NCBI GenBank assembly: GCA_021397845.1
Contig: CM038052.1
Span: forward strand, 174,456,183 to 174,520,182
From: Areca catechu
Taxonomy: Eukaryota; Streptophyta; Magnoliopsida; Arecales; Arecaceae
Direction: 5' to 3'
DNA length: 64,000 nucleotides
The notes beneath the pieces were generated by a model, which saw nothing but the letters and a program-made list of their open reading frames with translations, did not search any database and had not been told where the DNA came from. Position numbers and translations under genes: made by a program. Positions 52,541 through 63,769 of the stretch are shown here, piece after piece; the stretch's first letter is position 1; every line of letters starts with the position of its first letter.

Positions 52541-54730
52541 AATGCAATGACTTCTTCTTCAATCATTGGCCTCTTCTAAACTTCCTGTCTGCCTTGATGC
52601 CCCTCGAAGATCATATGAACCTGCTTAGTTCCATCTCTATTCTCTTAAGGACCCTCAAGCCAAGGTGGTTCATTTTCGGGCTCGATTTTATTTGTTGCTG
52701 CTATATGTACCTTCTCAGTCTTCCTCACCTGATGAGTGCTTCAATCTTTTCCTTGAGCTGGAGGCATTCTTCACTATCATGCCCATAGTTACGATGGTAG
52801 TGACAACACTTCTCCTGATCTCTCCTATGAGGAGGGGCTAACATCCTCCTTGGCCTCGACATATCTTCTTGATGCTCTATCTCCATTAGTATTTGGGTAC
52901 GAGGAGCTACAAGCGGAGTGTAGTTCGTGAACCTCAGAGGTAGTGACCTAGATCAGTGATTTTGCGGTGGAGATCAGGATCGTTGGTTCTGGGAGGGAGT
53001 CCACATCCTTTGACGAGGGGGAGTCCAAGGTCGATGCCTTTCTCTATCATTTCATCATTGATCCTTCTTATGACCTTCTGCCTGGCCATGGGCCTCTACC
53101 CTTCTCTCCCAAGGCTTGTCAGGAATAGGCTCCCCATGTTGGGCTCATGCTTCTTTTGCATAAGCATACTTCTCCATCCTAACCAACATTTCGGCAAAGT
53201 CTTTGGGATACCTCTTCCATAGCAAGAAGAGAAAGGTGTTCCTCTGCAATCCACCCTCCAAAGTGATCATTGCCATTAATTGATCAAGGTTCCTAACCTT
53301 CAGAATAGCAACATTGAAGTGGTGATGTACTCTCAGAGTGTCTCTTCTTCCTACTGCTTGATGCTAACCAGGGAGTCAAAACCTCGGTACTGCTTTTGGT
53401 TGGTGATGAAAGTGTGCCACGAAGGACCTTCTGAGCTGCTCAAAAGAGTTGATAGAGCTAGCTTGAAAGCTCAAATACCAATATCGAGCTACATTTTGCA
53501 AAGTGGACGAAAAAGCTCTATACTGAATGCCTTAAGTCGCCCTATGGAGAAGCATGATTGCTTTGATGTTCTCTAAGTGGTCGATGGGGTCTGAGGTCCC
53601 ATCGTAGGACTCCAACTGCGGTATTTTGAATTGTGAGAGAATCAATTCTCCCATGTGAATGGGGTCGGCATTGAATACAAACTCACCATCTAGCTGCTAA
53701 GGTCTGCTCTGTAATGCTTCGATGCACTGTTGTATTTGCTAGAACCTTCTTTCTACCTCTGGATCTTCCACTATATACATTCCTCAATTATGAGGCGATA
53801 TCGCGGGGTAGAGTCTCTTCCTAACTATGGGGTCGGTGAGTGCCTATGCTGCTCTAGGCAGGGCTCTTAGGTCGGGTGTGTTGGCTTTGAGCCTGTCTCG
53901 GATCGTGAGGAGAGGATGGTTATTCCGGTTGAGCTTGGCTCTGATGTGGTGGGTTAGATGCAGGTCGAGCTACCGGAGGTTGCTTGCCTTGAAGCACGAT
54001 AGCCAAGGCTTGCACTTGATGAACTAGGTTATCGATAGGGATGGCAACGGGTCGGATTTGGGTCGAGTCATCCAAAATACATACCCGTCCCATACCCGTC
54101 TTGGGTCGGGTCGGGTATAAAAAAATCACGTGTGGATCGGGTCGGGTTGGGTATACCTGATCTCATAAAACTTAGTTTATTTAAAAGCTAAACGGGTCGA
54201 GTCGAGTCGGGTCGGGTCGGATATATCCATCCCATATCCAATTTACTTAAATATTTTATAAACATAATTTTTTTTTATATATAAACGGGTCGGTTTGGGT
54301 TGGGGCATACTACTACCCGTACTCGACCCGAACCCGAGTCGGATTTTTTTTATATAACCCATATTCGTTTATAAATTAGACGGGTCGGGTTTTACCCGTC
54401 CCATTAGGGTCGGATATCCATCGGATCGGTAAAAATTGCCATCCCTAGTCATCGAACTGCTCATGAGTGATCGCAGGTTCTGGCTAAGGAGGGGGCGATG
54501 CCTGAACTAGTTTGGGCATTGGAGTCTCTTCTTTTTTCTGGGTATCATCACGGTGCAAGCTGTTGAATATCCTTTTCATTGCTTCATGGTTAGTAGCTCT
54601 TTTCTTAAAAAATGGGACAGGGTCCTCCTTCTAGTATCAATCTTTTATTATAGAATCTGAGCAGGACTGGGAGATTAGACTCGAGGAAGGAGATGAGCTC
54701 GTAAGGAGCTATTGCCATAGGCTCCAAATG
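52541..54730 (-). pseudogene. Decayed Tat-lineage gag
   Basis: On the minus strand the zinc-like motif (G-H-D-S-E-E-C-L-Q-L-K) lies at about 52740-52790. An M-E-I-E-type segment is near 52880 and retrotransposon gag readings fall at about 53190-53600, all in shifting frames. The order matches gag of elements A and B but divergence is high. A 412-bp hAT-type element splits it at 54036-54447. Confidence 0.72.
54036..54447. mobile_element. Non-autonomous hAT-type transposon (412 bp)
   Basis: Perfect 12-bp terminal inverted repeats, TAGGGATGGCAA at the left and TTGCCATCCCTA at the right, flanked by 8-bp near-identical duplications: GTTATCGA (54028-54035) and GTCATCGA (54448-54455). TIR form and 8-bp duplication are those of hAT elements. 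The interior has GGGTCGG-type runs at both ends in opposite orientation and an AT-rich centre, with no transposase. Confidence 0.88.
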
Positions 54731-54786
54731 CTAGGGGCTGAAACTTACAAAAAAAGTCCCAGGTCAATTTTCCGGGCGGGACCCTT

Positions 54787-55290
54787 TGATACTCAAGTTA
54801 TATGGTTATAAGAATAAGGAAGAGAGCTGATAGTGAGAAAATGAGTTGCAGGTCAATGAAAGTGAATGCCAATACCTGGGATCTCCCTGTCACTATTTAT
54901 AAAGGGAGAAAGCTCATAGTGGGACTGGCTATTTCCACGAGTGGCACGCAGATCCCTGCAAGGATCATGATAGGAATCCCGACAAGGATCGAGACAAAAA
55001 TCTTGACAATGGATCATGGCGAGGGTTACGGTGAAGATTGCATAATGCGCTCGGGACGTGGGATAGCCTGGTGATGGTCTTTTCAGGTCATTGTTCAGAT
55101 ACGATGCGAATAAATCTCGGAGCTTGGAGGTTGGATGGAGCCTAGCACGGGCTGAGGCAGTCCAAGATAGGGTAGGATGAAGATTGGCATGAACTGAGAC
55201 AATTCAAGGTGGAGGTCGGACTTAACGTGGACAAATGCCCGTAACACAATCTGCTTGTTACTTTCCTCGTAATGATACACGTATTTTTTT
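54787..55290 (-). repeat. Probable LTR of the decayed Tat-like element
   Basis: The + strand begins TGATACTCAAG after GC-rich GGGCGGGACCCTTT. A TATA-like block in minus orientation (CCCTTTATAAATAGT) lies at 54893-54907. The orientation agrees with the minus-strand gag. The outer end is not defined. Confidence 0.4.
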
Positions 55291-55914
55291 CATGCAAAAA
55301 GCTCAGCATCATGCAAATAACTTTGTCCTCCGAAGGTACCCATCAAACCGTGTGACTTGATGGGGCCATGCTAACTTCTAAGCTTCATCAAACTTAGTTT
55401 GAAACTAATTTCAAGTTTAAACTAAGAGATCAAACTTGATCTGTTTACCATTGTTTCAAGCCCAATTCAGGCTTAATTTTGAACTGAGACGGGCATAGAT
55501 CTAATCGATAATCCTATATTGATCCAAAATCAATGGATTAAGCAAATTCCAACTGGAATTAAAACTTGATTTCACGTTTTTTAAGACAAAATTAATTAAT
55601 TCAAGAAATGAAAAGATATACTAATTGAAACATTACATGAACAACCCAATATATATATATAATGTGAATTATATTCGAGTCATATCAGGCTGAGTTTGAT
55701 CAAGCTCGACCAATATGTGGTTGGTCTAGGAATTAATTCGACCAGTTCGAGCTCGGTTCTACGTAGCTTCAAGTCGAGCTCTTTTCTCAAGCCAAGCTTG
55801 GACTGCTCGGTTTGTTCGACACCCCACTTACATGTGAACTCTTAAATTTTGATACTTCACGCATCAAGGTAATCATTGAAAAAAAAAAAAAAATCATGAG
55901 TCGAAGCTCTAGAT
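55291..55914. other. AT-rich DNA, nothing recognised
   Basis: No open frame or repeat of note. A poly-A run sits at about 55879-55893. Confidence 0.5.
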
Positions 55915-56190
55915 TAGGGATGACAATAAAATCCAAAATAATGGGTATTCGACCCGACCCGACCCAACCCGATTGGACCGGGTAGTCAATGCTTTGACTG
56001 GGTTTGGATTGGATTTGGATAAAATCCGAATACTTAACTTTGGATTTGGGCTGGGACTGGATAGATATATACCCGATCCGAACCTGGCCCGAATTATTTT
56101 AAAATTTAAAAATATATAATTGATATATATTTTATTAATTATAATTATTAATTATTAAATTTTAAAATACTTGAATCCTATATCCTAATC

Positions 56191-56237
<47 letters not shown>

Positions 56238-56332
56238 AAAATTTTTTTCATCCTACTCTATTCAAGATGAATTCAAAACAAGATCATAATTAATAGTTTA
56301 CCAACTTCATAATATAAATTTTGATTGAATAT
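55915..56332. mobile_element. Left end of a second hAT-like element, right end missing
   Basis: TAGGGATGACAA at 55915 differs by one base from the TIR of the 412-bp element. It is followed by CGACCCGACCCGACCCAACC-like runs and an AT-rich interior with a TA microsatellite. No matching right terminus is found before element B starts at 56333, so it is truncated or interrupted by that insertion. Confidence 0.55.
56192..56236 (+). repeat. (TA)n microsatellite
   Basis: About 21 TA units inside the hAT-like remnant. Confidence 0.95.
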
Positions 56333-58175
56333 TGTTACAGCCGTGACAATGACGTGGCCAGGCTCAGGTATCGTCGAATACGAGCGAGCCACGTGTATGT
56401 TTCCCAGGCCAAGTCAGTGCCACATCCTCAAGGTCAGGATCGGCAAGACTACACTGCCCGACGACTGCCTGAGGCAAACCGCCCTCGCCGAGGTCGAGCT
56501 CGGCTCGGAGTTCCTCTACCACTTCATCGGCGCCCAGGCCCAGGAGGGGTCCACCTAAGCCGAGGTCGGCTGGTCCTTCGCCCTTCGCCAGGTGGCCGCC
56601 CGGAGACGGGCCCACCTCGGCCGAAGCCAGGCGACCTCCTGCCACCTCGCCAGGTGTCCACCCAGGAGGGGTCCACCTAAGCCGAGGTCGGCTGATCCTT
56701 CGCCCTTCGCCAGGTGGCCACCCGGAGACGGGCCCACCTCGGCCGAAGCCAGGCGACCTTCTGCCACCTCGCCAGGTGTCCACCCAGGAGGGGTCCACCT
56801 AACCCGAGGTCGGCTGGTCCTTCGCCCTTCGCCAGGTGGCCGCCCGGAGACGGGCCCACCTCGGACGAAGCCAGGCGACCTCCTGCCACCTCGCCAGGTG
56901 TCCACCCAGGAGGGGTCCACCTAAGCCGAGGTCGGCTGATCCTTCGCCCTTCGCCAGGTGGCCACCCGGAGACGGGCCCACCTCGGCCGAAGCCAGGCGA
57001 CCTCCTGCCACCTCGCTAGGTGTCCACCCAGGAGGGGTCCATCTAAGCCGAGGTCGGCTGGTCCTTCGCCCTTCGCCAGGTGGCCACCCGGAGACGGGCC
57101 CACCTCGGCCGAAGCCAGGCGACCTCCTGCCACCTCGCCAGGTGTCCACCCAGGAGGGGTCCACCTAAGCCGAGGTCGGCTGATCCTTCGCCCTTTGCCA
57201 GGTGGCCACCCGGAGACGGACCCACCTCGGCCGAAGCCAGGCGACCTCCTGCCATCTCGCCAGGTGTCCACCCAGGAGGGGCCCACCTAAGCCGAGGTCG
57301 GCCGATCCCTCGCCCCTCGCCAGTTGGCCCCCGGAGACGGGCCCAACTCAGCCGAGGTCAGACCGCTCGTACGGCGAGGGCCCTGGGGAGAGAGACGGGC
57401 CCCGAGGCCATCCCTCGGGCCGTACGAATCCCAGACGGCGTCCTGTACGGAGGGCGGCGGCACGCGGGACATCACTAGCATCGGCCCGACAGGTCCCGCA
57501 GCCGAGAGACGCAACCCTGACGACACAGGCCCCATAGATGGATGGCGCCCGCGCTTGGGGAAGAGGGCGCTCTCACTGGGCCCAAGGCCTGACCGGCCGC
57601 CCTGCCAGCGCCGCCCTCCCCTCTTTCTCTTCTGTCTTTGCCTTTTCCCTGCTGGGCCCGGCGGACGAGGTCGGAAAGCCGCCTGGCACCTTTCACCGAA
57701 AAAGGAAAAGAGAAGAGGACGGGGGAGGGGAGTTTCCGAGACGGAAAAAGACAAATGCGCGACGGAAGGAGATAAAGAGGGAAGAATCTGGGGACGACAA
57801 GGTAAGCCAACCAGCCTGGGGACAAGGAGGGAGCACCGGCAAAAGGTCTGGCTCCGAAAGAGAAACGAGAGATCCCGAGAGGGGAACTCTAGGCGCGAGC
57901 TCGGCAAGGAGGCCCAGCCGAGATTCTGGTCCCCAGAGCGTTTCCTTCACCAGTTAACTCTCTAAGTCGGGAACCCTTTAGAGGGCCCGGCTGGAGAGTC
58001 TGTTCCTTCTCGTCGTCTACTGACTTGACCGTCGGAGCTCCCTCGCCGGGATCCCCGGCCAGGGTCCTCTAACCCCTTTGTTGCAGGTTCTCCGCGGGAA
58101 GGGAGGCTCCCTCACCAGGCGGTCAGGAAGGATCGGCTGATCCGAGGCACGGGCGCGGCGACGAGAGCGGCAACA
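56333..58175 (+). repeat. Element B 5' LTR (1,843 bp)
   Basis: Starts TGTTACAGCC and ends GCGGCAACA, matching the reverse complement of element A's LTRs. Carries about seven 122-bp units at 56545-57300. The partner LTR is outside the window. The left flank is AATAT. Confidence 0.9.
56545..57300. repeat. 122-bp tandem repeats in element B LTR
   Basis: Period 122, anchored by AGGAGGGGTCCACCTAA at about 56541, 56663, 56785, 56907, 57029, 57151 and 57273. Units are more alike within this array than to those of element A, and most have lost the GGTCGGCCGACC palindrome (GGTCGGCTGGTCC-type instead). Confidence 0.93.
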
Positions 58176-58178
58176 GAT

Positions 58179-58190
58179 TGGCGCGCCAGG
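58179..58190 (+). other. Element B primer binding site
   Basis: TGGCGCGCCAGG, three bases after the LTR. Identical to element A's site. Confidence 0.75.
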
Positions 58191-58256
58191 AAGGGGGGGG
58201 CAGGACACTAACCCCTAGTGGGAACCAGCTTTCTGCAGGTGTCACGCTCTCCAGCA

Positions 58257-59792
58257 ATGGTGGTCACTCGTGGTCGTGAGGCGTCCACCAGCCGTGTGGG
58301 GGATGTCCACTCCCCTCCAGGGGGCCACAGCCCCGAAAGGGAGCTTCCGGCTCCCCCTCCTCTTCCACAGCAGCCTACCCCGGTGGACGGATCCCTTGCG
58401 GCCATCGTCCAGTAGCTGCAGACCTTGACCTCAGCGGTCCGACAGCTTCAGCATCAGCAACGGTCCCTAGCCACTCAGCCGCAGCCGGGGACCCCCGCGG
58501 CCCGAGCCGCGGGGCAGCGTGGGAGCCTGCGCTCAATCCAGGGCAGGCCATCCCACCCGAGGGCCATCTCCAACCCCCGGGGGAGCCACCAAGCTCCTGC
58601 AAAGAGAAACTATTCCGGTTCGGAGGATCACGAGAGTCGATCCCCGGCCGACGGGGCCGAAACGGTGCATCGCAGCAAGCGACGCCGAGGCCAGACCTCG
58701 CGCCGAGACCGATCGGCGCCCCCTTCACCCGCAGCCTCGGTGGAAGACTCCACCGATGAAGCCATCAGGCGCCAGGCCGAGAGGCGCCTGGAGGAGCATG
58801 AGCGCAAGCTGGCGGAGTTCGCCCGCCGATTCGCCGACCTGCAGAACTCGTCGGCAGACCCGGCGGGCTACGACTCCCGCCCCCCTTTCTCTGAAGAAAT
58901 CCAGGCAGAACCGATCCCGAAACGGTTCCGCATGCCGCAGGTGGATCCCTACGACAGAACCACCGACCCCCTGGATCATTTGGAGAGCTATAAGGCTCTC
59001 ATGAGGGTCCAGGGGGCCACCGACGCCCTTCTGTGCATCGCCTTCCCGGCAACCCTTCGGAAGGCCGCTCGAGTCTGGTTCACCCGCCTCGAGCCCGGAT
59101 CCATTTGCTCCTTCCATCAGTTGGAAGGAAAGTTTGTGGCGCACTTCGACGCTTGTCGAAAGGTGCCAAGAGAGGTGGACAGCCTCTTTTCCATCCGCCA
59201 GCAGGACCAGGAGCTGCTCCGGGACTACATCACCCGGTTCAAGACCGCAGCCCTGGAGATCTACAGCTTGGACGAGCCTGTCGCCATGCTGGCCTTGAAG
59301 CGCGGACTCAAGACGTCCCGCCTAACCTATTCCCTGGACAAGAAGCCACCCAGGACGTATTCCGAGCTCCTCCTCCGCGCCCACAAGTACATCCGAGCGG
59401 AGGAGGCTGACCGCACCCGTCGAGAGCTGGACGGGAAGCCTCCGAAGAAGCCGCTCCCGAGGGACACCCCGGGAGCTCGGAGGCCCGGGCCGTCTGCCGA
59501 CCCTCGCCCAAACCCAAGGCCGAGGGGCGAAGCCACTCCCGAGCGGAGGTACACCCCTCTCCTCGCACCTCGAACGAAGATCCTCATGGAAATCGAGGGC
59601 GAGCGCTACCTCCGCCGACCTCCTCCTCAGAACCCGAGAGCCGTCCGAGACAAATCAAAGTACTGCCAGTTCCATCGCGAGCACGGGCATGACACGGAGG
59701 AGTGTCGCCATCTGAAGCGGGAGATTGAGGAGCTGATCAGGAGGGGTTACCTCAGGAAGTTCGTCAAGAACGAGGCCCCCTCTGAAGGGTAG
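58257..59792 (+). pseudogene. Element B gag, with two in-frame TAG codons
   Basis: Starts M-V-V-T-R-G-R-E-A-S (58257; in-frame Met also at 58218). TAG at 58413-58415 interrupts the Gln-rich head. The frame then stays open through the basic region, the gag domain (about 58940-59290: V-D-P-Y-D-R-T-T-D-P-L-D-H, F-H-Q-L-E-G-K-F-V-A-H-F) and the zinc-like motif C-Q-F-H-R-E-H-G-H-D-T-E-E-C (59664-59705) to TAG at 59790-59792. Both stops are CAG in element A. Confidence 0.9.
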
Positions 59793-60760
59793 CCGCTCGC
59801 AGCCCTACCGCCTGTCCCTGCGATCGACAACCGCCCAACGGAGAAGCCCGTGGGCATGATCTCGCGTGGGCCCGGCCGAGCAATGAAGAGAGCCCGGGAA
59901 GTCCCGGAGAATGTAATCCCTCCCAGGGGAGGGGAAGTTAATGACAATGTAAACAACGATGCCGTGGTGGTCGAGATGACCATCGCGAAGCACCTGTACA
60001 TCGAATCATGGTGGATAGTGGAAGCTCGGCTGACGTACTTTTTTACGATGCTTTCTCTCGAATGAATTTGTCCCCCGATCAGCTGAAGCCAGTTCACACC
60101 CCCCTGGTAGGCTTTACAGGGGACTCCGTGGGGGTCGAGGGGGAGATCACTCTCCCGGTCACTGCCGGATCCCCGCCCCGGCAGGTGACCGTCCTAATAA
60201 CATTCACCGTCGTCAGGCTCCCTTCGCCTTACAACGCCATTCTCGGGCGTCTCGGGCTCAACCAACTGGACGCCACCATCTCCACGAGGAGGCTGTTGGT
60301 GCAGTTCCCCATGCCTTCCGGGCTCGGAGAGATGAAGGGGACGATCCAGCCAGTCCCGCTCTGCCTCCAGACGGTCCCAGGCGCCAGGGGCGCGGAGCTC
60401 GCCCATGATATCGACGACCTCGATCTGAGAGAGAAGGAACCCAGGGGAGGGCCCGTAGAGCGCCTGCTGACTTTTCCCCTCGGTTCGGATCCCCTGAAGA
60501 CGGTGCAAGTCGGGGCCCAGCTCCCCGAGGAAGAGCGAACCCGCTTGCTGGAGTTCCTCCGCGCCAACGCTGACGTGTTCGCCTGGTCAGCAGCCGACAT
60601 GCCGGGCATCCCGCCCGAGGTTATTATGCACAGGCTGAACGTGGACCCAAGTTGCCGCCCGGTCCGCCAGAAGAAGAGAAGCTTCGCCATGGAGAGGCAG
60701 AAGCCGATCAACGAGGAAGTAGAGAAGCTCCTCGCCGCCGGTTTCGTCCGAGAGGTCCAT
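59793..60760 (+). pseudogene. Element B protease and pre-RT linker
   Basis: Same frame as gag to about 59993, where one C of a CACCC tract is missing relative to element A. The new frame gives M-V-D-S-G-S-S-A-D-V-L-F-Y-D with the protease active site at 60014-60028. The linker ends with R-F-A-M-E-R-Q-type readings. A missing A near 60757 shifts the frame again before RT. Confidence 0.88.
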
Positions 60761-61332
60761 ACCCTAGCTGGCTGGCAAACGTGGTCATGGTAAAGAAGAG
60801 TAGCGGTAAGTGGAGGATCTGTGTGGACTACACCGACCTCAACCGAGCTTGCCCAAAGGACAGCTTTCCTCTTCCAAAGATCGACCAGCTGGTCGACACC
60901 ACCTCGGGGCATCGCCTCTTATCGTTCATGGACGCCTTCTCCGGATACAACCAGATCCGGATGAACCCGGAGGACGAAGAGCACACCGCCTTCATAACTG
61001 ACCGCGGGACTTTTTGCTACAGGATGATGCCTTTCGGCCTCAAGAACGCAGGCGCGACGTATCAACGTCTGGTCAGTAAAATCTTCAAAGACCAGATAGG
61101 CCGCAACATGCAGGTGTACGTGGACGACATGCTGGTGATGAGCAAACTTGATTCGGACCACGTGGCTGACTTGACGGAGACGTTCGGCAACCTCCGGCGC
61201 CATCAGATGAAGCTGAACCCGGCGAAGTGTGCTTTCGGTGTCTCCGCCGGTAAGTTCCTAGGGTTTATGGTGACTCAAAGAGGGATCGAGGCCAACCCAG
61301 AGAAGGTCCAGGCCATCCTGGACATGGAGTAG
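60761..61332 (+). pseudogene. Element B reverse transcriptase
   Basis: W-L-A-N-V-V-M-V-K-K, then R-I-C-V-D-Y-T-D-L-N and M-P-F-G-L-K-N-A-G-A-T-Y-Q-R. The catalytic Y-V-D-D box is at 61117-61128, followed by H-Q-M-K-L-N-P-A-K-C. TAG at 61330-61332 ends the frame shortly after the RT connection region; element A has CAG there. Confidence 0.92.
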
Positions 61333-61980
61333 CCCGCCTCCAAGAAGCAGGTGCAACGACTGACCGGCCGAGTCGCGGCCCTTAGCCATTTTATTTCCAG
61401 GTCGGCGGACCGCTGCCGTCCCTTCTTCAAGGTGCTGAGGAAGATGAATGGCTTTGCTTGGACCGAGGAGTGTCAGCAGGCCTTCGAGGAGCTGAAGAAG
61501 ACGCTCGCATCGCCACCTTTACTGTCCAGGCCCGAGGAGGGGGAGGAGCTTGCCCTCTACCTGGCGGTTACCCCGGAGGCCGTCAGCTCTGTCTTGGTCC
61601 GAACCGACGACCAGGGGCTCCAGCGGCCGGTGTACTATACCAGCAAACTCCTCCGAGACGCGGAGCTCAGGTATTCCCGGCCCGAGAAACTTGTTTTTGC
61701 GCTAATAGTGTCTGCCCAGCATCTCAGGCCCTATTTCCAAGCGCACCCCATCGCCATCTTGACGGACCAACCGCTGAAAGCGGTGCTCAGCCGACCCGAT
61801 ACTTCGGGACGATTGGCCAAGTGGGCACTGAAACTCAGCGAGTTCGACATTGCATACAGGCCAAGGTCGGCCATGAAGGCACAGGTGCTGGCCGATTTCT
61901 TGGTCGAGTGTGCAGGCTTGGGCAAGGAGCCCGAGGAAGGCCCCCCGGCCCAGCCGATGGAGGTTGGCACCGATGAGCCC
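61333..61980 (+). pseudogene. Element B RNase H (first)
   Basis: Same frame as RT. Reads F-E-E-L-K-K-T-L-A-S-P-P-L-L, then L-Y-L-A-V-T-P-E-A-V-S and V-Y-Y-T-S-K-L-L-R, ending Y-R-P-R-S-A-M-K-A-Q-V-L-A-D-F. Intact apart from the TAG upstream. Confidence 0.88.
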
Positions 61981-62457
61981 GGAGAGGATGCCTGGATCCT
62001 CCATGTGGACGGAGCCTCGAACTCCGGCGGGAGCGGAGCTGGGCTCATCCTTGCCAACGGCGACGGGGTCGTCGCCGAGTGTGCACTCCGTTTCCAATTC
62101 CCCGCGACAAATAACCAGGCGGAGTACGAGGCACTTCTTGCCGGACTGAGAGTCTCCCGCGAGCTGGGCGTGACCAACCTCAGAGCTTTCACTGACTCCC
62201 AGCTCGTAGCGGGGCAGGTGTCCGGAGAGTACGTCGCGCACGACCCCCAAATGGCGAAGTACTTGGAGCTCGTCAAGGCGGGCGTGTCCAAATTCCGCCG
62301 CTTCAACATCTTCCACATCCCTCGCAGGGAGAACGCCCGCACGGACGCCCTCTCCCGGCTGGCGACCCTGCCGGACACGATGCTGGGACGCGCTCATGTG
62401 GAGCGCCTTGAGGTCCCAAGCCTCGAAGCACCGGTGGAGGTCCATCAGGTCAGCTAG
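61981..62457 (+). pseudogene. Element B second (archaeal-type) RNase H
   Basis: W-I-L-H-V-D-G-A-S-N-S-G-G-S-G-A-G begins at about 61991. N-N-Q-A-E-Y-E-A-L-L-A-G-L and F-T-D-S-Q-L-V-A-G-Q-V follow, with F-N-I-F-H-I-P-R and D-A-L-S-R-L-A-T at the end. The acidic catalytic residues and the final Asp are present. TAG at 62455-62457 ends the frame; element A has CAG there. Confidence 0.9.
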
Positions 62458-62469
62458 GAGCCCAGCTGG

Positions 62470-63699
62470 ATGGACAAGTACGCTGCGTACATCGCCAGCG
62501 GCACCCTGCCGGAGGACCAACAGACGGCTCGCCTCATCAGGAAGAAGGCCATGCGATTTGTCCTGATGGACGGGCAGTTGTATCGAAGATCCTACTCCTA
62601 CCCCCTCCTCAAGTGCGTAGGACCCACAGAAGCCAAGCTTGTGCTCCAGGAGATTCACGAAGGCATCTGCGGGAACCACGTGGGGGGCAGGGCATTGGCG
62701 TACAAGGCCCTCCGCCAGGGCTACTTCTGGGAAACAATGAAGGAAGACGCCGCCGACTTCGTGAAGAAGTGCGACCAGTGCCAACGTCACGCCACGGTGC
62801 AGCGGCAACCCTCCAACCCAATATCTCAGCTCTCAGCCCCCTGGCCGTTCGCCCAGTGGGGGATGGACCTCCTGGGCCCATTCCCGCCGGCGTCTGGCCA
62901 ACGGAAGTTCTTGATAGTGGCTATCGACTACTTCACGAAGTGGGTCGAGGCCGAACCCTTGGCGAGGATCACCGAAGCAAACGTCGCCAAGTTCTTCTGG
63001 AAGTCCATCGTCTGCCGCTTCGGCCTCCCCCACACTGTGGTCACCGACAACGGACGCCAGTTTGACTGCCGGGAATTCGAAGAATTCTGCAGCGACCTCG
63101 GCATCAGGCATCGCTTTACCTCGGTGGCGCACCCTCAGACCAACGGGGAGGCCGAAGTCACGAACAGGACCATTCTTCAGGGCCTCCGCACGCGGCTGGA
63201 CCAGGCCAAGGGCAGGTGGGCCGATGAGCTTCCCAGCATCCTTTGGGCATACCACACCACCCCAAGGACGGCTACCGACGAAACCCCATTCAACCTCGTC
63301 TTCGGAGCCGAGGCAGTCATCCCGATCGAGCTCAGCCTACCCACGCTGCGCGTGGAGCAATACGACGAAACAGAAAACCCGGCCAGGATGATGCTCAACC
63401 TAGACCTTCTCGAGGAAACAAGGGACAGTGCCCGAATCCGAATGGCGGCGTACCGGCAACGTGTAGCCAGATATTACAACTCCCGGGTGCGGCCTAAGGT
63501 TTTTCGTCCCGGAGACTTGGTCCTCCGGCGCGCCGAAGCATCCCAACCACGGGAATGCGGCAAGCTATCGCCCAACTGGGAAGGCCCGTATCGGGTGGCA
63601 GAAGCCCTCCCTCATGGAGCATATTACTTGGAAGAATTGGGAGGTGCCAGGTTCCCCCGGACATGGAACTCCTCGAACCTGAGAATGTACTATCAGTGA
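62470..63699 (+). CDS. Element B integrase, open frame
   Basis: About 409 codons open from M-D-K-Y-A-A-Y to the natural stop. Zinc-binding part with H-E-G-I-C-G-N-H and C-D-Q-C-Q-R-H (62690-62790). Catalytic core with Asp in W-G-M-D-L-L-G-P-F (about 62859-62885), Asp in T-D-N-G-R-Q-F (about 63043-63063) and Glu in N-G-E-A-E-V-T-N-R (about 63142-63168). C-terminal domain with L-S-P-N-W-E-G-P-Y-R-V-A-E-A. As part of pol it would normally be cut from a polyprotein. The upstream TAG at 62455 cuts it off from RT, so it is a frame remnant and not an independent gene. Confidence 0.9.
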   Translation: MDKYAAYIASGTLPEDQQTARLIRKKAMRFVLMDGQLYRRSYSYPLLKCVGPTEAKLVLQEIHEGICGNHVGGRALAYKALRQGYFWETMKEDAADFVKKCDQCQRHATVQRQPSNPISQLSAPWPFAQWGMDLLGPFPPASGQRKFLIVAIDYFTKWVEAEPLARITEANVAKFFWKSIVCRFGLPHTVVTDNGRQFDCREFEEFCSDLGIRHRFTSVAHPQTNGEAEVTNRTILQGLRTRLDQAKGRWADELPSILWAYHTTPRTATDETPFNLVFGAEAVIPIELSLPTLRVEQYDETENPARMMLNLDLLEETRDSARIRMAAYRQRVARYYNSRVRPKVFRPGDLVLRRAEASQPRECGKLSPNWEGPYRVAEALPHGAYYLEELGGARFPRTWNSSNLRMYYQ

Positions 63700-63769
63700 T
63701 GTAAGGCTCCCAGTTTCTGTAACAAAGCTTCCCCACTTCAAACACTCCCTTCTAACTTGGACAAGAAGG

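Noticed and set aside
62470..63699. Integrase of element B as an independent host-domesticated gene
   Set aside because: It lies in the same frame as the upstream pol, separated only by a CAG-to-TAG change, inside a recognisable element. Nothing suggests separate expression.
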